From Pyrrhoderma lamaoense (lineage: Eukaryota; Basidiomycota; Agaricomycetes; Hymenochaetales; Hymenochaetaceae), in contig NBAZ01000003.1 of NCBI GenBank assembly GCA_002794735.1, forward strand, positions 1 to 64,000: 64,000 nt of DNA, written 5' to 3'. This document shows, piece after piece, positions 1 through 12,428 of this stretch (position 1 is its first letter; the number at the start of each line of letters is the position of its first letter). The notes beneath the pieces were generated by a model. It made no database searches, was not told the DNA's origin, and worked only from the letters and a program-made list of their open reading frames with translations. Both the position numbers and the translations under genes were made by a program.

Positions 1-33
1 GACGAAAGCTTTGCACTACGAGGACCAGGTATA

Positions 34-375
34 ATGACTATAGATGAACAGGAGACTAATCACTTTGCAATGCGAATACACACACTGTGGAGAGGAATGA
101 TACATGAAACATATAATAAAGCTCCTCGTCCAGGATTCGAGAGAGTAGACTGGATTGCTCTTAACAGAACTCAATCAGTAACACTTCCAGTGAGACCACA
201 GCGAGAAAGTCCTCTATTACCAGTCATGCCTAATAGGGAACGCCCTATACTACCACACATCAATACTATTCTCCCAAGAGAAGAATGTGACAGAAACAAT
301 CCATCAGCCCATGCTAGAACAAGCATTGTGTCAGACCATCCACAGTATGAATGGCGGACTAGCCATTCCTCTTAG
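34..375 (+). CDS. Unrecognised ORF, possibly transposon-derived fragment
   Basis: An open frame of 113 codons starts with ATG at 34. I do not recognise the product. It is rich in Arg, Pro and Glu, with a semi-repeated RPQRESPLLPV / NRERPILP segment, and has no membrane segment or zinc motif. It lies in an AT-rich, repeat-laden region next to Gag debris, and a second overlapping frame stays open to 544. That suggests a fragment of a mobile-element protein rather than a host gene. The window edge at base 1 could also cut off upstream exons. Confidence 0.25.
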   Translation: MTIDEQETNHFAMRIHTLWRGMIHETYNKAPRPGFERVDWIALNRTQSVTLPVRPQRESPLLPVMPNRERPILPHINTILPREECDRNNPSAHARTSIVSDHPQYEWRTSHSS

Positions 376-568
376 CAAGCCCGAGGCTGGGCTAAGAAGA
401 TATTCCCACGCTGGGAGTAGACGTGCCGGTCAAATAAATTCTCACGATATGAATACGGTAATTCACGAGTCAGGTGATTGTAATAATGGACGCGGCAACA
501 GAAACAGTTATAAACAATATAACAAGCTTAATGCTTTTGGATGAAGGACGAATTAAACACTTTAACTA

Positions 569-660
569 GTGCCACAAATTGCTGGATACATGGATACGGG
601 TGCCACAAACAATGGTGCCACACTAGGTGCCACATTAGTGCCACACTAAGTGCCACAAAT
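569..660. repeat. Six-copy GTGCCACA short interspersed repeat
   Basis: The octamer GTGCCACA recurs six times at irregular spacing of about 11-31 nt. The copies begin near 569, 600, 615, 627, 638 and 650. It is not a clean tandem array. Nothing coding crosses it convincingly. Confidence 0.6.
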
Positions 661-1625
661 TAAATATAATAATAGTATTTCTTGATGATTAAACGGGTAG
701 TTAGTTCACATGTAGTAGATGTATATAAGGAAGTCGATTTTGACCAAGATCTCCTCATTGAAATCAATCTTGTCACAAACCCAAAGACAGCTAATCTGTC
801 TACATTTGATACATCACTATCATCTGTCAGTATATCTGGCCTACAAGTCGTTTCTGTTTTGAACACTGTGATACTAAGTACAAGGGCATCTTATATAATT
901 ACGCTTAGTCGTATCATCCCCTTGCTTATACAAGCAGATCAATACAGATCCTAACACTGCTGCTGCTGTTGTTGTTCTATGTTGTCCCATTCCATTGTTG
1001 CCAAGCTGGGGTAGCTCCTCTATTGTCGATGTCAAAGAAAATCTGAAAAGATAATCCTTTGTACCAGAGTCGTATGGGTGGGTAAGCATTGATAGAGATG
1101 AGTACAAAGGTGTGGACAAGAGTGTGATGAAAGAAGATGCATAATCATAAAGCTAGCTTAGAAGTTGAGTACTCTTAAACCATGGCTAGCTTTATGCACA
1201 CCACTGATAGCAGAGTATTAGATAAGCGGATAATGATGTAATGTAGATGATGATGTAATAGGGGTTTAGGGCGTGAGAAAGTTTACGTGGAGAGATGATG
1301 AAAACACTGGTCCCCCCCCCCTATAATGAGAAAATAAAAGGGATTGTATTGTGATAGATGATAAGCACAAGACAATGAGTAGCTTTGTTCTGATGTCAGT
1401 GACCAGCAGAGCCTCTACTTGATAAGTACTAAGTGTGAGCAGCACAAAGTGGGGAACAAGTGTATTGAGGTACTGGGATAAGACAAGAACAAAGCTAAGT
1501 TATACATGAGCTACTAAGTGGTCTTATATATCTAATAATCCTGGGAAAAGTATGAGGTAATAACTACATAGCACCCAATCACCTGACTCCCAGTGACTAA
1601 GCCAATCACATGACAACCAGTAACC
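661..1625. other. Non-coding, repeat-derived stretch; possible left LTR of the Gag element
   Basis: No gene is supported here. A run of C lies near 1312-1321. Read on the minus strand, 1625 to about 1130 starts TGTCATGTGATTGG and contains TATATAAG, then TACCTCAATACA. The flank on the far side of the Gag remnant (about 3480-4200) has a matching TATATAAG and TACCCTCAATACA order. This is compatible with a diverged LTR, but I could not align full-length repeats. Confidence 0.3.
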
Positions 1626-3304
1626 CTCTTAGTAACCATTTACATAAAAGAAGAGTAATAATAAGAAAAATGAAAGAAATAACTATAAGTTCATTTCCGT
1701 TTATGACAATAGCTTCCTGGGTTCTTTTCTTATGAACTAAGCTTTTGAGTGCCAACAGAGCATGACCTTCGGAGTCTTTTCTAATTTGTTGTAAAGTCCG
1801 TTCTGGAGTGAAGAGTTTGGAGAAGGTTTGGGACGTGGTTTTTGGTTCTTGTTTTGGTTCAACAACTGTATTTCGAAGCAAACTACTGGTACAGATAGTT
1901 GTTGGACATAAATTAGGAGTGGGGGTGTTAAAACTCGAACCATGTACCTCAGAAGACATGTCTGCAACTGAGGTCAAGCAAAATCTGATTCCTTCATCTC
2001 TGCTATAGCATCTGCCCATTTTTTTCTTTCATCTCCTGTCATTTCTTGCAGTAGCTCCCTTACTGACATCCTTGGTTTCTGAGGGCAATTGCATGACAAG
2101 TGGCCTTTCTGTTGACATCTGAAGCAACATCTCTCTTTCCTCATTCTGTCCACATCCATGGGTTCCCCTGCTGAGTGATTTATAGGTGTGGAAGTTACTT
2201 TAGGGGGTGTGGGAGTAGGACAAGATGTAGGTTTGAATGGAGGGGGTCTGTGGTTGAAACAAGGTTTATTGGCTGTTATTGTGTTGTCAATCTTGGTTGT
2301 TATTGTCCTCCATTCTTCTACTGTGGTGGGTTCATTACCAGTTGCCAAGATAGCCATCACTATGTCACTTCAAAGAGCTGTTCTCAAATGATTGATAATC
2401 AGGGACTCGAAGGCAGCACCAGTCATTCTAGCATGAGCTCAAGTCAAGGAGAGTTCTGTGAAGAACTTTTTAGCTGAGTCATTTCCTTGCTTCATAGTAG
2501 CTATCTTCTGCTGAGCGTGCTGTTGCTCATGGGTGTCCTTGAAGCATGCTTTAAGCTTTTTCTCAAAGTCATCCCAGTCCCAGTTTCCACTATTCGTTTT
2601 TTTGGTTAGTTGCTCCTACTTTCAAGCTCCAGCATTGGGTCCAGTCATGTAAGAACACACAAAGTGTATTTGATTTTGTTCTGTGACCAGTATATTCTAT
2701 GCACTATACATGTAATTTTTGATCTGGATGAGCCATTCATCATATTTGGCTTTATCACCCATGAACTCTTCAGGCTTATTCAGCAATGAGTTTTTGAGAG
2801 AAGGTTGAAGTGGTTATAGTGCAGCTGCGACTGCTTGGACAAAGTTGTTGGGTAGTGTGATAACAAGTGGATTAGAGAGTATCTGAGGAAGCATTCCCTG
2901 GATGGTGGCTGCCACTGTGTTGGCGATTATCTCTTCCATAGTGGGTGCAGGAGTGGGTGCTCGAGTGTTCTGACCCTGGGCTTGTCCTTGTTGATTCATC
3001 TTAGACTGCAGTCACTGTCATAGTCTTCTGGGTGGTCTCTGAAGTAGTCTTCTCGAGTGTACTGGGTAGGGATGTTGGATAGAGAGAAGTGTGGTGGAGT
3101 GGGGTTGCTGGCAAGTTCAGGGTAGATCTGAGAGAAGTTTTCAATCTGTAGGTATGTAAGGCTTTCAACTTTGGCTTCTTCCTTTTCTCTAACAGTGGGC
3201 CCTGCTCGTATACCTCTTCTTTTTCTGAGAAAACGTCTAGCACATCTAAGTCTTTGCTCTTCTTCTTCTGATTCGTCTGTTGACTCTACAATGGGCTGTC
3301 CCAC
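1608..3304 (-). mobile_element. Degenerate LTR-retrotransposon Gag region without pol
   Basis: Minus-strand frames read as a fungal Ty3-type Gag. First comes a 102-residue acidic/arginine ORF (3304-2996). It overlaps the next ORF by ATGA. That ORF (2999-2814) is Gln/Pro rich and runs on, past an in-frame stop, into the Gag core segment LLNKPEEFMGDKAKYDEWL. A later ORF (2360-1974) ends with the zinc knuckle CFRCQQKGHLSCNC (CX2CX4HX4C), the nucleic-acid-binding motif of Gag nucleocapsid. A further open frame runs to 1606. No protease, reverse transcriptase, RNase H or integrase motif is visible in the neighbourhood. The element is therefore either truncated or a non-autonomous Gag-only derivative. 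Internal stops show that it is dead. Confidence 0.75.
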
Positions 3305-4317
3305 TGGCAGAGGTTCATCTGGGTTTGCAGGTTCATTCTCAGGCTCTATAATAGGCTGTCTTACTGGTAGAGACTTGTTCTGTTCATTTGTTGCTTCAAA
3401 GTGTTCTACTTGATGGGTGTATTCAAACCCAAAAAGTTCTCTTCCTTGTGTGTTTAGTGAGCAGTAAGTTCTGGAGTTGGAGGTGTCGATAATAAGGATG
3501 CAAACAAGGAAAGTGAAGATGTAAAAGTGGTAGGTGTAGCGGTAGTATTCCTCCAGCTTGGAAGATAAGAGTGTGTGGTGTCAAGAAGTAGTGAGATAGG
3601 CAATAAGTAGTTTCAACCTAATGTCAGCAACTAAACCCGGTCTATAGTCAAAGTCCAGCTTAAGTCACTAATCAACAAGTATCAACAATAGTGGAGAGTA
3701 ATAAGATGTATTGAGGGTAGCTCTAGTGCCAAGTCAGAAGAGTAAACAAGGTTGAAACTGAGGACTATCTACTGACAGAAGTGCTACTTATATACAGTTT
3801 GAAGCATGTGATGTGATGGTGTGATCATGGATAGAAAAGGAAAGAAATAGAATGTGATAGAACATGGTAAAATGTTGAAGAATATAGAAGAATGGAAATG
3901 TCCGTAATGGGTTGGAGTTTGTCAATAAGAATGAGTAAGGAAGAATGGATTAAGAGTTGTGGAGTAATATAGATTAGTAAAGGGGTCCGAAGTATGTAAT
4001 GGGTTTTGGTAATGCAAGAAATAGGAAAAAAGTGTGAGAATAAGGGAAAAAGGAAAAGTATATGACATGGATATGCTAAAAGTTGTCAAAAATGATGTGA
4101 TATGTGCCAAGTCCAGCAACAATAGCAATAACCTGATGACCTGTTTATAGCGCAAAGTTGGTGCTACTTGAGCTAAGACTAGCACCAGCATAACATAGAC
4201 TGGCCTTAGTTTTGGTGCAATGTAGGCCCAAAGCTACATACATTTTTGTAAAGCAAGTGGAGCAAGCCAACTAGTACTGAAGCTTGGAGAGAATCCTTAT
4301 CTAATTTTGGCAGCACT
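3305..4317. other. Non-coding flank of Gag remnant, possible right LTR
   Basis: No gene is supported. On the minus strand, 3840-3700 contains TATATAAG followed by TACCCTCAATACA, resembling the left flank (see 661-1625). This would be the 5' LTR of the minus-oriented element if the two flanks are a diverged LTR pair. The rest is AT-rich sequence with no recognised content. Confidence 0.25.
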
Positions 4318-4626
4318 ATGCTTATTGGGGAAAAGAAGATGTCTGCTCATGCATCAAAACTAATGACTGATATAAAAAAACATGTACATTTGATTTGCTC
4401 AACATTGTTCTCTCTTGGCACTCAGTTTAAGGTGAACAGGCCTTTAAGCATCCTTCCCAACAGTTGTATGAGAAAGAAGGATAGAGAAGAAAACAGAATT
4501 GAGAGAAGAAAACAGAATCAATTGTTCATCTGGGATCTGATTACTTTAAAGTTTCTGTCATTGATAGAGAAGACACTCACTATTGCAAATCCTGATTATT
4601 CAGCATCTGCAGATTCTTTGTTGTGA
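4318..4626 (+). CDS. Unrecognised 102-aa ORF
   Basis: An ATG-started frame of 102 codons encodes a Lys/Arg-rich segment (ERRKQNQ) and no motif I can assign. It sits between transposon remnants without splice partners or a visible TATA box. It may be spurious or part of a decayed element. Confidence 0.15.
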   Translation: MLIGEKKMSAHASKLMTDIKKHVHLICSTLFSLGTQFKVNRPLSILPNSCMRKKDREENRIERRKQNQLFIWDLITLKFLSLIEKTLTIANPDYSASADSLL

Positions 4627-6963
4627 ATGGCAGGTTATCTACTTTCCCAACTATATTGTCACTAGATTCAATGACTACTCTCCTCTCTCACCAAAATGTA
4701 TTACTTTGAGGAACATTGTGACATTGTATCTATTCAAGAAAAAATGCTGAAAGTCAAATAGTTGGTAGACTTGTATTACTATGATTTTCTCTTTGTAAAT
4801 GCAGCAATCCACATACACTTTAGGCAAGTTAAAATGAAGCTCATGGTACAAGAAATATAGATTTGTCTACACTATGAAGAGTGGGGCTAAACAACAAAAT
4901 GGTGGAAGCATTATTTTGTACACATCGACATAGTACATACTAGCATGAAACAAGAGCCCATGTACATGTTTGATTGCACAGATATAGATTAATAAACCAT
5001 AATGATAATAGTGCACTCTTTGAATTTCATAGAATCAGCATTTTATCTTATGTGAATATATATACTTTTGCATGTGTAAAGTTGTGAGCCTGGTCTGCAC
5101 TGTTATTACAGGACTATGGTATGTTTAGTTAGTCAACAATTCTATAAAGCCTGTAATATAAAGCTTTTATCTAGTGCTTTCTAAGTGGCTGATTTCCATA
5201 TTTCAGCATAGTATTAACAATGATATTATGACTTAGAATCAAAATAATCATGCACTATTTGACAACTAAGAACCTCCTCAATAGCATCTATACTAATGCT
5301 GGATGCAGACTGTAAAGTAATTCTCCATTACAAACTACTGTGGGCAACTATGTATCTATATTAGAAGCAAAATTTGATCACACACTAAAACACCTATGTG
5401 TTAGTTGATATTAGGAGATACTAGTTGCTTGATGGTATGTTCAGTATCTTCTTTGTCTCTTTGAGTTGTTTTTTGATGAGAATATTATAATAACACATAG
5501 CTGCATAGCAAATCTTGTGTTTTGCAACTTGACTGTGTCCATCATGATTATAAGTTTTGTGGGAGCATCATAGCTTCTTTGTGATTATTGGGTCACAAAT
5601 GTGATCTGTGCTCATAGGTTTATCCATGCTCTTCTCTCTTCTTCTACTTCTATTTTTTTTACTTTCTTTCTTCTCTCTTCCAAAGTTTTATAAGATGCTC
5701 TACTTTATATTTGGTAAGTTTAATTAGCTTTATTTACCTTTTTAAACTACCAAACTAATCTTCTTGATCCAACAGACTTCTGATTCTGCTGAATCTGGAG
5801 GCTGGCCATGCAACTAGACTCCAAGATTGTAAATCCAACCACAGTGACCTGCATGGTCTACAACAAAGATATCAAGCTTCCTTGTCCATATGACCTTGAG
5901 TCTTTTGCTTGACACACCATCATAGATGCCCACTGGCATAATGTGGGGACTCCATTCATCTACCCCCTTTTAATTCTTTGTATATTCTCTAGACAAGTTG
6001 TACAGTTCTTATGCCTGTATAAAGCAGCTTGTAAGTATCTGCTTTTACATACACACACCCACATATATACATACATACATACATATATACATACATACAT
6101 ACTGGTGCAGTTGAGCTGTCTACACTTAATTTTACTACACTTCATACTATTTCACTACTCATACAATCTAAAGAAAAAGAGAGTACACTTGCTTTATAGT
6201 TATAACTGGTCACTTATAATGCTTATAAAAAAAAAGAAAAATACTACCAGCACCATACCTTGAAATTTGTGTGTGTATGCATACATGCATATGCATGTAT
6301 GTGCATGTGTGGTATAATGTGCATAAAAGTAGAAACTTATAGGCAGTTTTGTACAAACATAAAAACTGTACAAGCTGTCTAGGGAGTATGTGGAGGACTA
6401 TCAGGGGGTGGATAACTAAGGCACCCCATTCTCTCAGTGCTTGTCCATGACCTAGGCTGCCATAAGTAAATGATTATTTGAATTAAAAGCAAAGATTATA
6501 AAATACATTGATAGACTTCTTTAAATAGTAGCATTATATTGAATGACCATTTGATGTTAGCCAATAAAAGATATAACTTAAAAGTTGCAATCACATATAG
6601 CAAGTCAGAAGCAGATTTTCTAAGCAAGTGCAATGGTGAATGCAAAAAACTATTACACCAAGTTGTATCACTCATACAAAAGCCCTATTACAGTCAACAA
6701 TCTAATAAGGAATTAGACTATTACAGTAAATATTAATTCATTATTAAATATATTCTTTAATAAAATGTCACAAAAACATGACTTTTTGTAACATGCATGA
6801 CATTGAATGCATGTCATGTTCGTGTGTTTGTTATCTACCCCTATCTACTCTTTTTGCTTCCTCCTCTATGTTTCTGTTTCAAATTCCTTTGTAAAACACA
6901 AGAAATTAGCAGTACTTCAAGATACAAGATACTTGGTTGGAATGTTTAATGCTTGGAAATGAT
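4627..6963. other. AT-rich intergenic region, no gene recognised
   Basis: Both strands are closed by frequent stops. The only organised feature is the CATA microsatellite near 6050-6100. Short open frames here (for example 6539-6736) show no family signature. Confidence 0.5.
6048..6102. repeat. CATA/TA microsatellite
   Basis: An ACAC run is followed by repeated CATA tetranucleotides interrupted by TATATA. It is a simple sequence repeat. Translations across it (Thr/Tyr/Ile or Val/Cys/Met repeats) are artefacts. Confidence 0.9.
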
Positions 6964-9250
6964 CTAAGAGAAGAAATTATCAAGAGTTGTCTGTTTTTGG
7001 GTTGTTTAGTAAATTCTTCGAAGATGATCTTGCATGAGTTGGATTTGATGTTGGAAATCAAGTAAAGAAACCCCAGCTGCTTCATGGTGAATAATACAAA
7101 GATTTTGCATCTGCTCACATAGCTTAATACTTTCTGATAGTGAAAGCTCTGCACTCAGAGCTTCTTCATCACTTTCATCAATATTTACAGTGTTGATATC
7201 TGTTCCAGTACCTCCAGAATAATCAACAAGTTTTTTTGCCTCTTCAATAATCTCGTTATCTCCTCCAATGAACTCAAACTGTTTCTGGGCAACAATCTAT
7301 TCTTCAATTGGGTTAAGAAGATCTGTGAGAGAAAGAAGTTCACCAATGATATGTTTATGTGTTTTTAGATCAGAAACTATCATTTCAAGTGAACACTCAA
7401 AACTCTTTAACTCCAGAGTTCGTAGGATATCATTATTAAAGATGCTTGGTATAGTTTGAATCTATTTTTTATCAAAAATTTTTATGACAATTAATTTTCT
7501 TATTAACTGGCTCACTGAACTAGATGGTTTATCAAAATTGATGTACATTTTCGCCATTGCTTGTATGTTTTGAAGCACTTTTACATTATCTTTTTTAGCA
7601 TCAAATATAACATCAATTGCAGGCTTCCACTCATCCCATTGATAATCAGCTCCAAGACACTCTTCAAGTTGCATGATAACAGACAGTAAAGTTATTTCAG
7701 AATCTTCCCTTTTAGCAAATAAAAAAAGAATTTGCCATGGCCTCGGTCTTGATAATGTTGAAGGAGTCAAAGATATTATAGATGATCTATATTAAAGTGA
7801 GCACAATTTTTATTATAAGTATGAATTTTACTTATGGGCTTGTTACAGTATGTATCTTTGTATGTGCCCAACAATTTTGTATTGTTTCTGATGAAATCTT
7901 GTTCTATGCTACTATTGTCATATGGATAGCTTCAAGTAAGTTTATTTTATAAATATCTTGAACTTCAGCTTCATCTTGTTCAATAGCATGCAAACAAAAT
8001 GTTTTTCAATAATGAGTTTTAAAGCAGCGAATAATTCTAGCATCAAGAGGTTGAATAAAGGATGTCAAGTTTGGTGAAAGAAACTCAATAACAATGTTTG
8101 ATAGCTTATAATTGATATAATGCCCGGAAAAGTTATCAACAAGAAGTATAATATGTCGATTTTGTTGGCAAAAATTTCTATCTTGTTCTCGAATCCATCT
8201 ACTTTATTAATTCTATTATCTTTTCTTTTAGAATATAAAAAACTTACTCATCAAAAAGGTGTGTTCTCATCCATGCAGATTCTTGGTTGTGGTAATAAAA
8301 TTGATGCTTTGAATTTTTAGGACCAAAACATCATGGATGGGCTGACTTTCCAATAAAAAATGGTGGTAATTTTTCACTTCCATCTGCATTACATGCAAAA
8401 CCAATTGTAATCCAAAATTTGCTAGATTTTTTACAGACATCTGTTGTCTAGCTAGTCCACAGTCCGGAGGTGCACTATTTTTTAGTAAATACTTATATTT
8501 TCTTTTATTACAAACAACTTACAATGCAAATAGACCTGTTTCATCAGAATTCTATTGATCCTTCATTGCATAATTTATAAGAATTTTTGCAAGTCTATCG
8601 TGCTCTTTCATAACATCAATTTGATTTATAGAACTAGCTTCTCCATGTCATCGAAAATTTTTCAACCCATAACTATGAATTAGTGAGTTTATATTTATTT
8701 TAATATATCTAATCAAGTTAACTCACGCTTTGCAGAAAGATGAGATCCAACCCAAACTTATTAATCTTTCTTTTTTTGAGACATTAAGTTTTTCTTCTAA
8801 TTGTGCACATTTGGCAGCTAACATAGAACTATTGATAATCTCTCTTTTTTCTTCTATGTGTAAGTACTATAACCACAGTGATTTGTCAATAATAAGATTT
8901 GTAACAATTCATTCTTAACGTGAAGAAAGAATATTTGTTTGTTTTGATTTCAATTTTGCATTCAAACTTGTATGTTCTTTTTCATTATAATGCTTAAATA
9001 AAGCACTTTGTGAAAAATGTAATATGCCTTCAGAATGATTTGAGTTTTGAAAATGCTTGAGAATTTGAGTATGAGTTAAATGAGGATTTTTGTTGACAAA
9101 GTCAATAACAGTAAGCCAGTTTTTTACAGTAAGATATTGTTATGTATGTTTTGGTTTAGTTATCACAGAAGAATTTGATTTATTATTTGTAAGCCTTCTC
9201 AGAGGATATGGTTTGGGTTTTGGACAGAGTTTACGTTGTTTTTTGCTCAT
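6964..9250 (-). pseudogene. Tigger/pogo-type DDE transposase, decayed
   Basis: Minus-strand frames joined across stops read as a pogo/Tigger (CENP-B-like) transposase. The order is a basic N-terminus from ATG at 9250, then a helix-turn-helix region (WLTVIDFVNKNPHLTHTQIL, about 9135-9060), then the catalytic domain. The DDE residues are visible: first Asp in SDETGLFAL (codon at 8543-8545), then the block KLPPFFIGKSAHPWCFGP (about 8390-8330), second Asp in LLVDNFSGH (about 8120-8145), and third Asp in FIQPLDARIIRCF (about 8030-8060). A C-terminal ORF (7770-7462) follows. The final frame ends QTTLDNFFS-stop, a PCNA-interacting box. Several in-frame stops break it, so it cannot encode an active enzyme. 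Terminal inverted repeats were not located. Confidence 0.85.
6970..6993 (-). other. PIP box (QTTLDNFF) at transposase C-terminus
   Basis: The last codons of the pogo-like frame encode QTTLDNFF and then Ser-stop. This fits the PCNA-interacting consensus Q-x-x-L/I-x-x-F-F. The pogo transposase family is known to carry a C-terminal PCNA-binding motif, so this supports both the family call and the 3' end of the pseudogene. Confidence 0.7.
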
Positions 9251-10992
9251 GGGAAGAAAAAGAAGACATGCACAACATGTAGTTACATGTTTTTTTCTAT
9301 TTTTTAATATCCCCATTTAATTGATTTTTTCAAAAAGGTAAATTTTATCCAGAATTTAATTTAATTTTTTTGAGAAAAATATCTGATAAAGAATAATTGT
9401 AAATTTTTTTATTCTTTATTCTATAACAAATTTTTGGAATAATTTAGCTATAATGGAGCACGTTTCCACAGTTTTCTATTCCTTATTACATTTATTTCTT
9501 ACTAAACAATTCTTTATTAGATTGTTGATTGTAGTGCATTCAAGAGAAGTTGACTTTTATGTTAGTAGTCTTTACAAATGATACAAGCTCAAAGAATGTT
9601 AAAATAAGACCAAATGACATTTAAACAGGCATACCTGAATATCAAGGAGTGTGAAGTATGTTCAAAGATTCTATTATGTTATCTATCATAATTCGCTGTA
9701 TTCTTTCTTTATTGATACCAAGAAATCTGTTGAAAGCTGTAATATATTATTCATTTATAGGAGATAAGTGCATGTATATTCTATGCAAATAGTATGACAT
9801 TTACACATGTAAAGAAAAATAAAACTGTGAGCATACTTCCCTCCAAAGAGTTTGATTTCTCATAAGATACTGAGCAGTACATAGAATTGAGGTTGCATAA
9901 TCTCTAGTCTGCATAGTTTACTGTTAAGACTGTAACTCTTGCTTTTGATATAATGAGAATGTCTCTGTCTCGATGTGAAGCAGGTCTAGTTAGATGATAA
10001 CCAAAAGGTGCTTAGACTGGGATTATGATTATAATTTCCATTTTAAGAAGGTGTGAACTGAGTTCACATGTGCTGAATGGACTTGTAAGTCCTTCAGTTC
10101 TTCCTTGAATCTACTTGGAAACAAACAATTGTTATGATATCTCTAAAATTTAATTTCAAAAGACTTTTTCTAACAGTAAAATGATTACAAACTTTGTTCT
10201 TTCATTCTCCTTGGTGCAACTCAAAAAAAACAAAACAGACAACCACAGAATATTAAGTGCATGTGATGATCAAAGCCAAGACTGATCAAGTCTCTACTGG
10301 TATTGAACCTGTATGTCTGTCACAGGAGTATAAGTTATCACACATGTACACAATTCTACCTTAGTATCTTAATAGTGGGTATGATTTAAGGAACAACCAG
10401 AACATCAATTTTTTTCAAATTTGTATCACAGGTGGATATATGAATGGAAGCACTAGTATATAAGTGCATGTTTCCTCAGACTCAAGCAAGAAAATATCCA
10501 AATAGCTTATACAGCTCTACTCACCTGTATTAATGACAACCATGTGAGAAAATAGCAAAATTTAAACCAAACACTCTATTCAGATTGAGTGAGAGTTTGT
10601 TTTATGGATTAACAAAGAATATAGGGCAAAACCAGGACTTACAAAGTTGTAAAAGACTCAAGAGTCTCCACTTGAAAGGAGCAGGCTCAAGATAGGGATT
10701 GACCATAAAAAAGCCAAAGAAAGTACACTGACTTTTGGTCTATAATTTTATTTTGTATGATTTACTAAGTGTATCCCCAGTCAGAGGATGAATTAACATT
10801 AAGCAAAAACACTTGACTCAAAAATTTCCAGCTAGGTGAAATATATCTCTATTTTATACTTTAAGATAATGCAGTACCTAGATACTAATCTCTTTGTTCC
10901 TCTCAAGTGGCTCTTATAATCAAAGTTGAGACTAAAATGAATTAAGAATCATAACTCTGGATAATATTTATGCTGGTTTTATTGTTAATAAA
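9251..10992. other. AT-rich intergenic region, no gene recognised
   Basis: The sequence is AT-rich with runs of T. I see no ORF of note on either strand and no recognisable repeat. The right end of the pogo element should lie just right of 9300, but no inverted repeat partner was found by eye. Confidence 0.5.
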
Positions 10993-11250
10993 ATGTTCAA
11001 TATTCTTATCTGCACAACCTTCACAGGTTGTGTCCCACTTGAAAATGCATGCAGGCATCTCCTAAGTACATATCAGACTATATATGTTAGAATACTACCG
11101 CCTAAGGAATTCAAAAATGCCTCAAAAGCATTAAAAATCATGTATCCAAACATTAATGGCAAGAATTTTTCTAAGCTGGCTGAGCTTTATATAAGGGCTC
11201 CAACTGACAGCCTTTTATATATTCATGGGCTTAAAGTCAAAAGTTATTAA
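10993..11250 (+). CDS. Unrecognised 85-aa ORF
   Basis: An open frame from ATG encodes a peptide with the segment KNASKALKIMYPNINGKNF. I do not recognise the family. There is no signal peptide beyond a modest hydrophobic start. It could be an isolated exon or transposon debris. Confidence 0.15.
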   Translation: MFNILICTTFTGCVPLENACRHLLSTYQTIYVRILPPKEFKNASKALKIMYPNINGKNFSKLAELYIRAPTDSLLYIHGLKVKSY

Positions 11251-12428
11251 TACTTGTGCTTTTTAGAAAGTTGTAAACATCTATTCAGGAGCCAGGGTTT
11301 TTTACAAAAACATACCTGCATATACCATTCTAATCTGACTTTGGCAGCCAGACAAAAGATATGTGAGTTAGAACTATACAAAAGCCAGCATTTGAGAAGG
11401 AAAATGCCAACATAGCAGATGCAAAATCCAAGAGTACAGGGTAACACTCCTGAATGGACAACTTTGCTTCAGCTTTTAGATTTTCATTCACCTTCCAAAT
11501 ATGGATGAAAACATGAAGCTCTATATGGAAGAAAACTAGCAACTTCAAGATTTGTTCATGAAATGTATACAGTGGGATAAACACCTAGAACATCTACTAA
11601 TGTATATCTATATAATTTTTACTAGTATTTTCATGTAAAACTGTGCTTTATTTACTCACATGTATGTCAAAGTTTATTAAACAGATTATATTATCTGATT
11701 AATAATCAAAAAAGATAAAATTAGACATATAAATGCTTAAAATACTTAATTTACCTCTATTTTGAGATATTGACATTTATTTGATACTTTCAATGTTCTT
11801 CTTATGTCAGTTTATGACAAATAAAGTTATTTAAAAGCATTTAAACCATGTGAGCTGTGAAGAGAAAAAAGTTTAAAAGTTTAAGTTAGTAATTTAGACT
11901 TGTTATATATTGGGACTAAAATATGAAAATTTGTGCACACCTCTTAACTTTCTCTTTGTATTTCACCACCATAAATTTTCTGAACAACAGCATGATACTA
12001 CCATCTGATGTTTCAAAGGGCGAATTTAGAGGACAGGCTGAAGCTTTAACATCTAACACAAAAAAATGTAGAAGAACTCTATTGAATGAGTAAATGGAAA
12101 GAAATAGATGAAATTATAAGGGTGTTGAGGCCCTCTTTGCCCTAGATTCAGGGCCAGAACCAGAGCTAGAGTATGAGCCCTTAGTGAGTATTCAACAATC
12201 TCTATATTAGTTTATGTTTTTGAAGCTGATTTATACTTTAATTCTAAGCACAAGACCATAAAGAAACAGAAAACAAGGCATAGTCATATGGGCTCTAGTA
12301 TCCAACACTAACATTCTTTTAGTGAAGCTGAGAATGCACCTGCTAGCTTTGATGAGGACAAAGATGAAACTATCAAGGGAGGAAATTGCTGTTGAAAAAG
12401 CCTGTTTTCTGATAAACAGTACAACTCA

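Noticed and set aside
5943..6263. 106-codon frame across the CATA microsatellite
   Set aside because: The frame owes its length to the simple repeat (Thr/Tyr/Ile/His runs) and has no other coding feature.
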